In this document: one piece after another, positions 13,188 through 24,100 of the stretch
Layout: each line of letters opens with the position of its first letter
Numbering within the stretch: position 1 is the first letter of the stretch
NCBI RefSeq assembly: GCF_030848805.1
Contig: NC_092358.1
Coordinates: 20,679,297 to 20,743,296 of the forward strand
DNA length: 64,000 bases
Direction: 5' to 3'
Origin: Temnothorax longispinosus
Taxonomy: Eukaryota; Arthropoda; Insecta; Hymenoptera; Formicidae
The notes under the pieces: model-generated
Seen by the model: the letters and a program-made list of their open reading frames with translations, nothing else
Databases searched by the model: none
Told to the model about the DNA's origin: nothing
Made by a program: the position numbers and the translations under genes

Positions 13188-14801
13188 GCCATCCCTTCTG
13201 CATCCCCAATGCCGCCCTCTTTATCCCGAATCATCCGGCCAGGCGGAACCGGTCTCTCATTCCCATTTTGTTTCCGTTCCCCGACGGCTGTACAGATAGG
13301 TGAGATTAAGCTCCGCGATGGCGCGGCTGCGGTTATCAGGAGATTGCATTTTAGCATAATGGTTACGAGAGGCCGCATTGTAGCTCAGTTTTGAGGGACG
13401 CGCCATGATGTCGTTGCGCCGTGATGGGTGTCGGGGCATTTATCATGGACCAGGTATTTTTGCTTTCTCCCTCTCCGTTCTTCCCATCGTTCATCCTCAC
13501 GCACGTCGATCCACGTCTATACGCGTATACGGAATTCGTACAATATAAATTCCCTTTGCGACGTTGCATATAAGAAAAAAATGGTATATTAACAAATAAA
13601 ACGAATTGTTTTCGAGTAACTTATATTGCTGGCCATTTTTAATTCCTCTCATTTTCACGTTTCATGTGAAAATATTAGTATAGGGCGACTGATCGATTGA
13701 TTGACTAATTGGAAATAAAATATGTATAATGTTAATTATATACACTGCTTTTTAATTTACATTATCGAATGTAAATTGGATTATCACCGCAAAAATACTT
13801 GACCGGCCGCTCTTGCTCCCGGCTGCTTGCCAATATTATTAAGGTGAGCGCCGATTTGGTAAGCGCCATGTTTACGCGATACATCAATCGACGACGGCGA
13901 ACAGACTTGCACGTCGATGATGCTCGTTCAATTAAACATTTCAAGCTAATTCCGGTCTATGCGATGCATATGCATGCGCGTGCATATACGCTTCATAGTG
14001 TATCCGGCTATATGCTAATCGTGCGTGCTTCCAAGTTTACTCGTTTGCATAACCAGAAAGAACGCGAACGTGATCTCATGCTACACGCGTTCTACTTAGA
14101 GACGGTGATGCGATATCCGTTCATATTATTGATAACCTGCCGAAGAAATTTTTCATTTTATTTTAAAACGTTATTGATTTTTCCATCGATATCTGTCGAA
14201 GAATATCGATTTTTTTTCTACTAGGTAAATAATACAGGGCTGCGAGCATTAATAGGGAAATGACCGATATTATAATTCGTCAGATCGTTGTACTTTGTCG
14301 GTTTATTTGATTATGCCAGCCAATATATTGTACGAATTTACGCTATTCAATACATTGTCAATTCATTCATATTGACACATTTGTCAAAATTGATCAATTA
14401 TTTCGATTAAGATTAAGCACATTAAACATATACTCGTAGCGAATTAACTAGTATGCGATTCTATAATAATTAACAATATTAATCTAGCAAAATACATATT
14501 GCCATCAATCTTTTTATTTCTTTGATTAATATATATCATGACATTCAACAAAGTATTGATTATCCGCGAATACCGATAACGGTCTGTAAACTGTCGATAC
14601 CTGAGGTTACTATTCATAATCGGTTATTATTCGACGATTATATAATCAACACAGTTATACAATCCTACGTACAACCATCAATCTGCTACTTGGCAACAGC
14701 AAAGTTTAATTACTTGTGGGTGCGGGCGGTCACAGCGCGGTTAAATACTCGACTCCATAAACCAAGATATGACATAACATTTTTCAGTTTAGCGAGAGAG
14801 T
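13188..14801. other. Unassigned non-coding DNA
   Basis: No gene is recognised. The longest frame, 13799-14224 (+, 141 codons), has no motif, repeat or homology I can recognise and no convincing flanking splice sites. From 14220 to 14560 the DNA is AT-rich. Confidence 0.5.
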
Positions 14802-14821
14802 TCGGCTGCGGGCGCAGCCGA
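14802..14821. repeat. Perfect 9-bp-stem GC hairpin
   Basis: Arms tcggctgcg (14802-14810) and cgcagccga (14813-14821) are perfectly complementary across a two-base GG spacer. Two further GC hairpins follow within 300 bp. Confidence 0.85.
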
Positions 14822-14987
14822 CTACGCGGCTGCATCGCAGTATACTTTTGCGTGTTTAAAATTCAACATCGATTCCTATAACTAGGGTCGCTCAGCAGGG
14901 TTTTCCAGCGATCCTTCTAAGGTTCGCTAGTCAGGGTGTGTTCACCCATATATATATTAATCAATTTGGATTATAAATAGATTGCAT

Positions 14988-15105
14988 GACGCCGCTAGGC
15001 GTCGCATCGCCCGTACATTCTCTCGAGTTCAAAATTCCGCACCGACCTGTATATAAGGAGACCCCCTACGGGACCAAAGCAGATATTTTCAGGCGCTAGT
15101 CGCCT
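14988..15105. promoter_or_regulatory. Hairpin pair around a TATA-like box
   Basis: A hairpin gacgcc-gcta-ggcgtc lies at 14988-15003, a TATA-like tatataagg at about 15051-15059 and a second hairpin aggcg-ctagt-cgcct at 15091-15105. A TATA box about 35 bp before a TCAG-like start, with stems either side, could be a core promoter or the remnant of a retroelement terminal repeat. No paired repeat or coding region was found, so this stays an inference. Confidence 0.25.
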
Positions 15106-15190
15106 AGGTATATTAATTATAAATCTTTTAGTTTAACAAATAAGAAATTATTCTTATTAGACAACTCTAAAAATTATGTTGATATCACTA

Positions 15191-15293
15191 CAATGAATAA
15201 TATTCATGTTACTACAAACATACTTTTGGCATACACAATATATTTTTCGTTAATGCCACTACTTTCTTGTAGTTTAAATAATTTATTTATTGT
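15191..15293. other. Imperfect 40-bp-arm hairpin
   Basis: Arms at about 15191-15231 and 15254-15293 pair imperfectly, best at actacaa/ttgtagt and ttggca/tgccac, leaving a loop of about 22 nt. The size resembles a pre-miRNA or a small foldback element. The DNA is AT-rich, which makes imperfect pairing easy, so significance is doubtful. Confidence 0.3.
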
Positions 15294-17084
15294 GTGTTAT
15301 TACAACTATATTTACATAGTTAGGCGTTATTTATCCACAAATTTCTAGTCGGTTTTAACTAAAAAAATCTAGTTGCTGGTACAAATTTTTTTCTCTGAGT
15401 GTCTATATACCTTACAATAATTCATAATAATCTTCAAATAATCTCAAACTCAGGAAATGCCGCTTCATAAATACTGATTAACTCGATCATCTGAAAGATT
15501 AATTCATCATTGAAAGATTGATAAACGAAAGATTTAATCGCATTAGTAAGATAGCGCGACAGGACGATGAGTTCTAAATATGTATAATAATTTGTGTAAC
15601 AGAGATTCATGATGTACTGAGCGGAAACTGAGCGATAATTTATTATGATTTTAATCACAAAGACTGAAAATAATACGTAATTATTCTCAAGTAATTCGTG
15701 TAATGCGTATCGTATAATGAATTCTATCAATAAGTAATGTTTTTTTACAGATAATCATTGGAATATTTAACGTAACATAATCTTGCTATATAGCAATGAT
15801 AGAAAATTTAGTAAATAAAATGCATATATAATGCTACTTACATGAATATCTAAAAGATGGTATTTATCGATGGTAAGATGATTCATTATTTTCATATTAT
15901 CATATTTTTAGTTAATAAATTATTTGCATTACAACTATCTGTCAATTGAAATTTAGCTATTTACAACAGTTCAGCACATATATATTCAGCATTATCATTG
16001 TTATAACTTGTCCTTTCCTCCTATCGACATATGTACATAATTATATCTATTACCGGTGATATTATTATTCGGTAAAATTAGCAATCGATTATGTATTAAT
16101 ATTATCTGTAATATCATTGCAGTAGGTAAATTTCTTGCAAATGCATAAATATTATACTCACAGTTATTTTCAAACCGTATTTTGTGCATTCTTCATATTC
16201 ATTTTATTTTTTATCTTTTATATTTCTGTTTCTGTATCTCTATCATTAATAAACCGTTTCAATCCTGTTAATTTCAAATAATATTTTAGATAATTCATAA
16301 TCATCATTTAACTAATTCATTCTAATCTCTTAGATCGATCACATTACTGTTCGATAATGCTCTGGTGGTTCGGAGGGAACGTCTTAGGGAATATATAGTA
16401 ATACACTTTCTCCCAAGTTACTTCCATGTGATGAAATATACAATAGCAATAACCGCTTCGTATATTCAGCCGATTAACGTAAAAGAAGTGGCTCTATGAC
16501 GTCCATCGGATACCCATAAAAGTTTTCGACGCCTCGTCTCCTACATCTCGCCCGGCGGAAAAGGTGCTGCAACACGGTTGCACATAATGCGATTCCCCGT
16601 AGAAATAATGACTGTAACCCCCGACGAACGCGACGCGTGCACGCCCGGGCGCAGCCGGCACCGAATAAATAATTCAGAGTCTACTTCGGCGCGCAGACGG
16701 CGGCACGAAAAACTTTTAAATGACTTCTGACGAAAATAGCGGTTCTCGGGGTGCGGGCCGCAGTATAAGCCGGAACACGTACCTAGTACCTAGTCGTCGG
16801 AGAACCGAGGATGCCGGACTGAGGGCGAGAGACGACAGAAAAGCGGCTGCAGACGGGGAGGAGGAAAAGCGGAGGATGGATGGAGGGAGGGAGGGAAACA
16901 CTCAGCAGCTTGTAAATTTGATTTAGTCGAGCTCTCTGTAGCGTACATCGTATCCTGCGAAGTTACGGTTGCGTGGCTCTCGGCTGGTTATAACGAATTC
17001 GGGATCGGCGAACGAGGGACGACGGGTGGCTTGGGGGGGACGAGGAATGGAAAGGGGATGATGGCGGCGGGGGCGGCGGAGCAC
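15294..17084. other. AT-rich unassigned DNA, GC-rich from about 16500
   Basis: No gene is recognised. The AT-rich first part holds a 98-codon minus-strand frame at 15434-15730 made mostly of Ile, Leu, Tyr and Phe, starting at TTG; it is not accepted as a gene. From about 16500 the sequence is GC-rich and purine-biased, leading into the first copy of the 17-18.7 kb repeat. Confidence 0.5.
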
Positions 17085-17275
17085 GACGATGCGTCGCGGG
17101 TATAATATGCCTCGGCGGACTCGAAAACATGCTCGTGCGTTCGCGCGAATGAGCATGCCATAGAGAAAGAGCAAGAGCAAGAGCGAGAGCGAGAGAGAAA
17201 GAGAGAAAGAGCGACAGAGATAGGAAGAAATGGAAATTAATCGGCATAAAACACTATTTTTTTGTTGGCGAACCT
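17085..17275 (+). repeat. Diverged local repeat, copy 1 of 3
   Basis: Contains gatgcgtcgcgggtataa, then cctcggcggactcgaaaac at about 17111, and after a GA-rich spacer ggaaattaatcgg at 17232 followed by a T run and ggcgaacctcg. The same ordered blocks occur at 17793-17921 and, less completely, at 18531-18650. Copy 1 is expanded by a (GAGC/GA)n insertion at 17159-17222. Confidence 0.7.
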
Positions 17276-17792
17276 CGAGTTCTTCCGTGCCGAGGGAGAT
17301 AAAATCACGTAAGCGGCAATTATCGTATAGCGACCGCGCGCGTCTTATCTGAGCAGAATGAGATGTAGCAAAGATGCGTGAATGAGATTGGAGGGAAAGA
17401 AGCTGAATCAGATTTTATCTTAACATCATGCTCACCGATTCGCCTCCATTCACGTCAACTTAATCTACCAACTCTCTCCCCCCGATCGTTCAGGAAGAGA
17501 GCGGTTGTGCGCAATCACTGTATCTTCTACTTAGGGAATGAGTTTTTCACGTTAATCTGATTGATTTTTCCAACGCTCCATTCATCATTACTCGACAGCT
17601 TTAATGCAGGGACAGTGACGATGCTAAAATTTTCATCGAATTAATAGATACGCGCCGATATAAACGCGAAGCTTACAATTTTCAAGAAACCTACGAGTGT
17701 TTACGAGTGTCTAAAGCGCATAGAATGCATTTTCGATTTCAATAACCGTAAATTGTTAAAAGTTCTGATGACGAAGGCAAATTCTATGGTAC

Positions 17793-17921
17793 GGCGGACG
17801 GCAATGATGCGTCGAGTGTATAACACGCCTCGTCGAGTCCGAAAATAACCGGACGCGTTTTGCGCGGAAGATCGAGAAACGGAAATTAATCAAAGAGCGC
17901 CCTTTTTTTTGGTGTCGACCT
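17793..17921 (+). repeat. Diverged local repeat, copy 2 of 3
   Basis: Begins ggcggacgg, then atgatgcgtcgagtgtataa, cgcctcgtcgagtccgaaaa at 17826, and ggaaattaat at 17881, followed by a T run and ggtgtcgacct. Order and spacing match copy 1 apart from the GA-rich spacer. The offset from copy 1 is about 716 bp. Confidence 0.7.
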
Positions 17922-18530
17922 CTGACGTCACGTTCGACGTGACAGAAACTACTTGACACTACCGTGTTGAACGCCATATTATCGAAGTGCCATAAAAAAA
18001 AACGCTTTTATCCGGGATCAAAATAAATATTTTCTCCTCCTTTATCTTCAGACAATTCTTTTCCTTCCACATTTAAAACCGCGCAGAAATATTTTCTCTT
18101 ATTTCTGACAGCTCTCGCGATGTATCAAAGATTGCTTTCGACTTCTAAATTTGCACTCTATTAGTAGAGCAAAAAGAATACGTCAAAATCACTTCTAGTC
18201 AAACCTCAAACTCACGGAGCCTCGCGAAAATCGAGAGAGGATAACAAATGTTTCTTGACACTGAAAATGTCGCGCGTTTCGCAAGTGGAAACGGCACGAA
18301 CGAGGTCAGAGACGAGGCGAGGATAAATCATACTTGTATTACCCGCGGCGTTGGCTAACTTCCGCGAGCAATAAAGTCTCAAAAAGTTTAAGGGCAATAC
18401 TTATAAATAACGAATAACCTGAATGCATAATACAAAAGGAAGAGAGAAGTGCAAGAAGAGGAGGAGGAAAAAGCGGGGGCGGGGAGGGGGGAAGAGGAAA
18501 ATGATGACAACCAGGGGAACGCGAGGCAGG

Positions 18531-18650
18531 AGAAGATATGATACGCCCCGGTGGACTCGAAACTAAGAACCACGCGGGAACGCGACGAGCGCGAGCGGAC
18601 GACGAGGACGGAGGCGGAAATTAATCGGAGAAAATCTCTGCTCCCGTCGG
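18531..18650 (+). repeat. Diverged local repeat, copy 3 of 3
   Basis: Has gatatgatacgcc, then cggtggactcgaaac at 18549 and, after a GC-rich spacer, cggaaattaatcgg at 18615. The anchor blocks are shared with copies 1 and 2 and the offset from copy 2 is about 720 bp. The DNA between copies is not visibly similar, so this is either an eroded tandem triplication or three insertions of one short element. Confidence 0.6.
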
Positions 18651-19489
18651 CTTTAAGCGGCCCCTTCCGCCCAGTGAAAATTATTTACCGAAAGGATTGG
18701 TGCGCGCGCGCGCCTCCTTTTCCCGTCGGATGAATTTCGAGATGGGTCGCTCGGTGATGCGGAAATCTCGAAAAGAAGAAAAAACGATAAACGGAAAATG
18801 CACACGGCGCGAGAACGGAGCTCTCGATTTGCTTTATACGTCACGTGCACATTCAGCTCTGCAAGTCTGGAATGGATAACGTAATCCCGGCATCTTCCGG
18901 TGGAATGAGAGATACAAGCGTGATCTTGTACAGGAAAGGTAGTTGATTTTAAATGTAGCTTATGAGCCCTTGCATGTAAAGATAGTAAATGAAAATCGCG
19001 AGCTTGGAAAAGTATCAAAGCAAGCTTCTTGTGGAACGGCTAACTATAATCTGAATATCTCGCTCCGCTGCTGTTAGATAATATAATTAAACTGTAGGAA
19101 TAATTTTAATCGTTTGCTTATGCAAGCCAGACTTCGATGCGTATTCATGTATGGATATGGCTTTATACAATGCACGGCGACGATATGACGACGAAGCTGT
19201 CACGGAGTATCTCTCGGCATCACTTTTTGCCGCTGCGGTTACGCAATATATTCGGAGTAATGGAATACTAGAGTGAATGGTACACCGTGTTGTATGAAAC
19301 TTGAAGAGTTTCGTACATATCTCCAACTTTAAAACGTTGTTACGTCATAATTTGAGATATCATCAGCTCGTTCTGGTAAGATTATCTTTATATTGCGGAA
19401 TAAAACTAATTCCAAAATTATTTTAGTCTGAAGCGAAATTTCACTTGTATAATGGACCAAATTTTTCTCCTATCTAATTATTATATATA
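18651..19489. other. Unassigned non-coding DNA
   Basis: No gene is recognised. The 121-codon minus-strand frame at 18653-19018 has no recognisable domain and overlaps a plus-strand frame. Confidence 0.5.
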
Positions 19490-19583
19490 TGATCCTGTTT
19501 TTATATTCAATATTCTTTTCTTCAACATGCAGGATATAACAGACCTATTTTATATGTATATATTGAAGATAAAAACAGGATCA
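19490..19583. other. Hairpin with 24-nt near-perfect arms
   Basis: Arms at 19490-19513 and 19560-19583 (starting tgatcctgtttttat) match in 23 of 24 positions and enclose a 46-base spacer. Pairing fades outside the arms. The geometry fits a small foldback transposon remnant or a pre-miRNA-like stem. No known miRNA seed is recognised. Confidence 0.55.
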
Positions 19584-19855
19584 GTTTTAGTAACTAATTA
19601 GTGTAATCCATATTAAGAAAATAAATAAAAATAAGAAAAGATAAAGTACTATCTTTTGCGAACAAATCGAAGCTAGGATTTTTGTGCAAGGACAGCATAA
19701 TTAATCCATTCAGCCTTAATATATTCTGGAACGTGTAGTCTCGCGCAAAATATTTGGTACGCGTGGCATAACGAAATTAACGCGCATACGTAAGTAGCGT
19801 TAAATCAATAACGCACATTGCACTGATATCAGAGACGCCAATGCATAATACATAA

Positions 19856-19892
19856 GCGAGAGAGAGAGAGAGAGGGGGGAGGTGGGGGAGAG
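19856..19892. repeat. (GA)n followed by G-rich run
   Basis: GA dinucleotides to about 19874 run directly into ggggggaggtgggggagag. The G runs could support a quadruplex, though not a strict four-run motif. Confidence 0.9.
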
Positions 19893-20830
19893 ATGTGGTA
19901 CCGGGTGTGCGGACAAAACGGGGCCACCGGACCTCACCGATAAATGCACCCGATCGTTGGCGCGCCCAAATTTTTCGACGTCAACGATTGTTTATGGTCG
20001 AGCCTGGTACAACCGCGTAACCTCGTGAACTCCATTTCCGGCCCGATAAATCATGCACGCGGTTACCGAATTCCAAGCTCCTGTGATAATAGTTCGCTGA
20101 ACGAGACCGTTTGGACGGTTATCGCGCGCGCGCACCAGGCGAACAAAGAGAGGAAAAAAGTTGCGCGTGATGAGCGATCAAGAGTTGTCGAACAGTCGGA
20201 TCGGAAAAAAACGCGATAAACTCGCGGAATTACTCGATTATTAGAACAAACAAAAAAAAATAAGAAAGCGCAATCACGATAGGGGAAGAGGAGCGAGATA
20301 AGAGTAATACAGTCGGAGAAAAAAAAATGGGAGAGAACATCGAGTCTCGGAAGAGAATAACTACCTCACTATTCTCACGATCGAAGTGCGCGAATGGAAC
20401 GACAGTTAATCGACAGGAGCACAGAGGAGAAAGGAAAACGGTGAGGGAAGGGGGGAGGATCACTTTTTATCACCACGCAGTGCATTTTGTTCCGCGAGTT
20501 AAAATCATTCGGAGAAGCGATGGCGCGCCGGCGGTTTTATCGATGGAATTTCGTTTTCTCGGAGAAAACGTTTGAGAAATCGTTCCGCGATTCTGCGTCG
20601 CGGCGTTGGCGGAGGGATGCCCGGATGGTACGAACGATGGAGTTGCGGAGGGTAGAATAAAACGTCGGGCGCAAGGGGGTACCGCGCACTTTAAGAGAGA
20701 GAGCAGACGAGAAAATGGGGAGGAGTCCACGGCGCGCGAGAGAAGAGAGATCGATGGGCGGTGGGAAAAATGTGCACCGAAATTTATATAACGAGGAATT
20801 CCATTATACCGAGCTCGATATCCGCGATAC
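19893..20830. other. Unassigned GC-rich DNA
   Basis: No gene is recognised. Open frames of 60-90 codons occur on both strands over the same bases (19944-20219, 20230-20575, 20606-20791), as expected for GC-rich, stop-poor DNA. Confidence 0.5.
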
Positions 20831-20972
20831 GGTGTGTGTGTATGGTGCATGCGTGTATCTAAATACACAGATACACATACATACATATATACAAATATAT
20901 TTTGTGTGTGTGTGTGTGTGGGGTGTGTGTGTGTGTGGGTGTGTGTGAGTGTGTGTGTGTATATGTATATAT
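20831..20972. repeat. (TG)n/(CA)n and (TA)n compound microsatellite
   Basis: A CA/TA-rich lead-in (20861-20900) is followed by TG dinucleotides with GGGG and GAG interruptions at 20903-20960, then a short AT run. The 199-codon minus frame crossing it is largely a Thr/His repeat artefact. Confidence 0.9.
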
Positions 20973-22275
20973 CGGAATATCGAGCGGCATGCTTCATCGA
21001 CCGAGATAAGATCCGTTTACATTTGCCGTCAACCTCCTTCCCGCTGTCCCCCTTTTCAGGCTTGTGCATGAATCACGACGCGCCCGTAAGTTCTCCGTAG
21101 GACCGATTTTTCGTTTCGCCTACATTCGTAGGATCGTCTTCGAGACGTGAACGGAATCCTCCGCTCACGCTCCGACTCGCGATCGGCGATCCGCGAGTTC
21201 GCGAAGCTCGCGAGAGGTCGAGAGAGCGCGCGGAAACGAGCGTGCGAGCGAGCTGAGCGAGCGAAACGCGAGCCCGTCCGGGGACCGGACAATGCGCAAC
21301 GATGAATAATAGATCCGCAAATAGATTCTGTTCTCTATCTCCTTCTATCTCGAACGAGAGAAGATTTATAGCAGGAGGACCGTAAGACAGTGAAAAATGT
21401 ACGGACGCGTCGGGCTCCTCATTGCCGTGGGCGGTAACTAGAGGAGAAAAAAGAGAAAGAGAGGGAGAGTGTGTTCTTCGCGGAGAATTTAAGCGTCGAT
21501 GCGCGTTCGCCATATCGCACCCAAAGTTTGGATTACTGCAAAAGCATCTCACGTGAATGCCGGTTGGTTTTTCAAGAGACAGGAAGAAAAAGAGAATTTC
21601 AGTACATCCTGAAAGGATAATCCCTTTAAGCACATAATAAGAATAGTACATGTAAATATTAAAGAGACGTACGATAAAAAGTGTAAATAAATAGAAGCGC
21701 ATAGTAAATTAATAAATAAGTGCAAAAACACTCGACAAAAGATTGTAATAAATTACAAGCAACAGTTATTTTTAATAAATATGCAGAGAAACAATAGATA
21801 TTGGTCACGTTGGTTATTTTTATTCTAAATTTAGAAATAAGTATAAAGAATTGTATAACGAGATTAAAAACCGTTTCACTATTCATAAAAAATAATTTTT
21901 TAATACAGTTAGTTTCATAGACATTATCCCAGAAAATTACAATGAAAATATAGGTACATATATAAGAGCGAGTAAGAGGAAAATTTGATAAATTCATAAT
22001 GCTGAACCTCTTCAGAATAACTATTAGACAATTAGCATTTTTTTACTCCGTGATATGTCTGGTCGTCGTCCGATTAAACGAGCAAATGTTACGACGTCGT
22101 GGCGGCAGCCACGATCGCGGCCACGTGGGACGGAATCAGTTTAAGCTCCGGAGAATCCCGTTGAATTTTTGATGAAATTCTGAAAATTCGCGCGATCCTT
22201 TTCCGATTTCGTATACCGTCAGCTCGAGAGCGGGCGCGAGACGCGTTACCAACAACGTTAGATTGAATTTTAACA
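20973..22275. other. Unassigned non-coding DNA
   Basis: No gene is recognised. GC-rich to about 21520, then AT-rich from 21600 to 22050. A strong pyrimidine tract and AG end at 21059, followed 26 bases later by gtaagt. The 209-codon minus frame at 21073-21702 runs through both composition zones without any recognisable feature. Confidence 0.5.
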
Positions 22276-22297
22276 AGAGAGAAAAAGAGAGGGAGAG

Positions 22298-22339
<42 letters not shown>

Positions 22340-22349
22340 AACAGAGAGG
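22276..22349. repeat. (GA)n microsatellite, interrupted
   Basis: GA-rich from about 22276, uninterrupted at 22301-22329, with flanking degenerate GA units. Confidence 0.92.
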
Positions 22350-23530
22350 AATTGTCCCGCGACCGCGGCGTAAATTTCCTTCCCTCTCGGGGCGATCGCC
22401 GAATTTGCAAACCTAAGCGAGCCGAGACCTTCTTGATTAAAAAGATAATTCGATCGCAGATACTCCGTCTTTCCAGGGAATTGAAATGTTTCGAATGCCT
22501 CGATATTTCCGTGCGCTCTTCATCTCCCTTGTCGATTGATTTATTTCATTGTAACACGAACGCTGTACGGAAGAATGCCTTAATTAAAAGTTGTATCCAT
22601 TTCGAGGCACCGTGTAATTATAAATGCGTCAATATGATTCTAGACTCTCCTGCAGAAAGCATACTGTACTTTTAACGTGAATATACACATACATACACAA
22701 ATTTTTCTGGCACACATATCTATTGTACTTTGTAAAAAAAAAAGAAAAAACTAAAGGAACAATACATTAGTTTGTGTAAAAAATTATAATAATCCGCATA
22801 TTTTTGTATAATGTTAGGATTAATTGGATAATTCTCCATGAAGAAGATGTATAATTCTTAAACTTTTTGGATTTTCTGAAGATAATATAAATATATAGAT
22901 TACAATGTTTTTTTAAATTCATAATTCTCTGTATTCTCCACATAAAATAAAGATTATTTATCTCCTGCATAATATTTAGTTAGCCCGTCGTAGTATCATA
23001 TATTAATACAACACATAAACAATTAATAATACTAAATACAATTTATTTCGTTTTAAAAAATGTCAAACATATTAGCTATTTCACCTTTTTTTTTTCAAAG
23101 TATATTTTCAAACATTTATCTTACATTTTACTAGAGTAAAATTAATAAAATCATTCAAAAATCTAAAATCGTGTAACTCGTCACGATTTGTTACGAAGAA
23201 TTCGTGCGACCGTATGAATCGATTGTATATACGTCGATCAGTGACGTATGCAACGCGACTGAAACTGATTGTATTTTACCACGAATCGATATTTACCCCG
23301 GTGCACATGGTCGCGCCCTGCCGTGGCCGTGTACAAAGGTGCCGATTTTCCTCTTCTGGCCTCTCGTGTTCCGATTTTCATCGCGAGTGGCGCGCGCCCC
23401 GTGAAAACACTCCCGTGTGCTATCGGCTCTTTGTCGGCTCGAATAAAGCGTCCAAGCTGTTATCATCGCGTTGATAGCGCCACGGTTGTCCAAAAAACAA
23501 TAACGCAATAGAGTTACCAATCAGATCTGA
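22350..23530. other. Unassigned non-coding DNA
   Basis: No gene is recognised. The sequence is strongly AT-rich between about 22680 and 23180. The 107-codon plus frame at 22352-22675 has mixed composition but no recognisable motif or splice context. Confidence 0.5.
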
Positions 23531-23794
23531 GTGAAGTAAAATGTGCATCCGCTCGGGGCCATTAACGAAAATTGAAGATTCGACAGATTTCTACACGTAT
23601 GTTTAAAAGGCTAAAAATACGACCTAAACGAATAGCATAAAGTGTGGTTCTTCTGCATTTTTCCCTTAAATTAATCATATCTAAAAAAAAGCATGTAATA
23701 TCTAAAAAAGTAATTTCTGTCTGGAAAATTTGATTTTTGTCATTTACAGAATTTGACTTTCATAATTATTAAAAATATCGTTTGCGACCGATCG

Positions 23795-24100
23795 ATAAAG
23801 TTTCAAAATTGAATTGACTAATATGTGCATTTGGTGACGCAAGATATCGATAATAAAAGTTTCCCTCGGTTGCGATTGGCAAGCGTTCAAATTAAGGCTA
23901 GATAACTATGCATTCTCACTCGGAATATCAATGACAAAAGTTTTCTTCGGATCCGTATTGGCGACGGTTCAAAATTACATTTTGATTAAATTCCGTTTGG
24001 TGCCGATCGCGCGGCGATCGTTCAAAGTCGAGCACGGTGAAATGTGTATCCACGCAAGATGTCAATGATAAAAATTTGCTCGGGCGCGTTCGACAGACAC
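23795..24100 (+). repeat. Diverged tandem array, period about 83 bp
   Basis: The landmark tttcaaaat or gttcaaa recurs at 23801, 23884, 23967 and 24020, with a related gcgttcga near 24085. Between landmarks the same ordered words recur: atgtgcat or atgtgtat, then acgcaagat, then aatgataaaa or aataataaaa, then tcgg before gcg. Periods are 83, 83, 53 (a shortened unit) and about 65. A related fragment near 23535-23565 suggests the array once started earlier. Coding capacity is not apparent. Confidence 0.6.

Noticed and set aside
12701..13378. 225-codon minus-strand open frame
   Set aside because: It runs through the CT/GA microsatellite at 13.1 kb as an Arg/Glu repeat, and the rest has no recognisable motif.
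13799..14224. 141-codon plus-strand frame
   Set aside because: Mixed composition but no motif, signal peptide, membrane pattern or splice support.
15434..15730. 98-codon hydrophobic minus-strand frame
   Set aside because: Begins at TTG, lies in AT-rich DNA and is mostly Ile, Leu, Tyr and Phe. No family recognised and no ATG or splice site to define a start.
21073..21702. 209-codon minus-strand open frame
   Set aside because: Spans an AT-rich and a GC-rich zone with abrupt composition change, no motif, and overlaps shorter frames.
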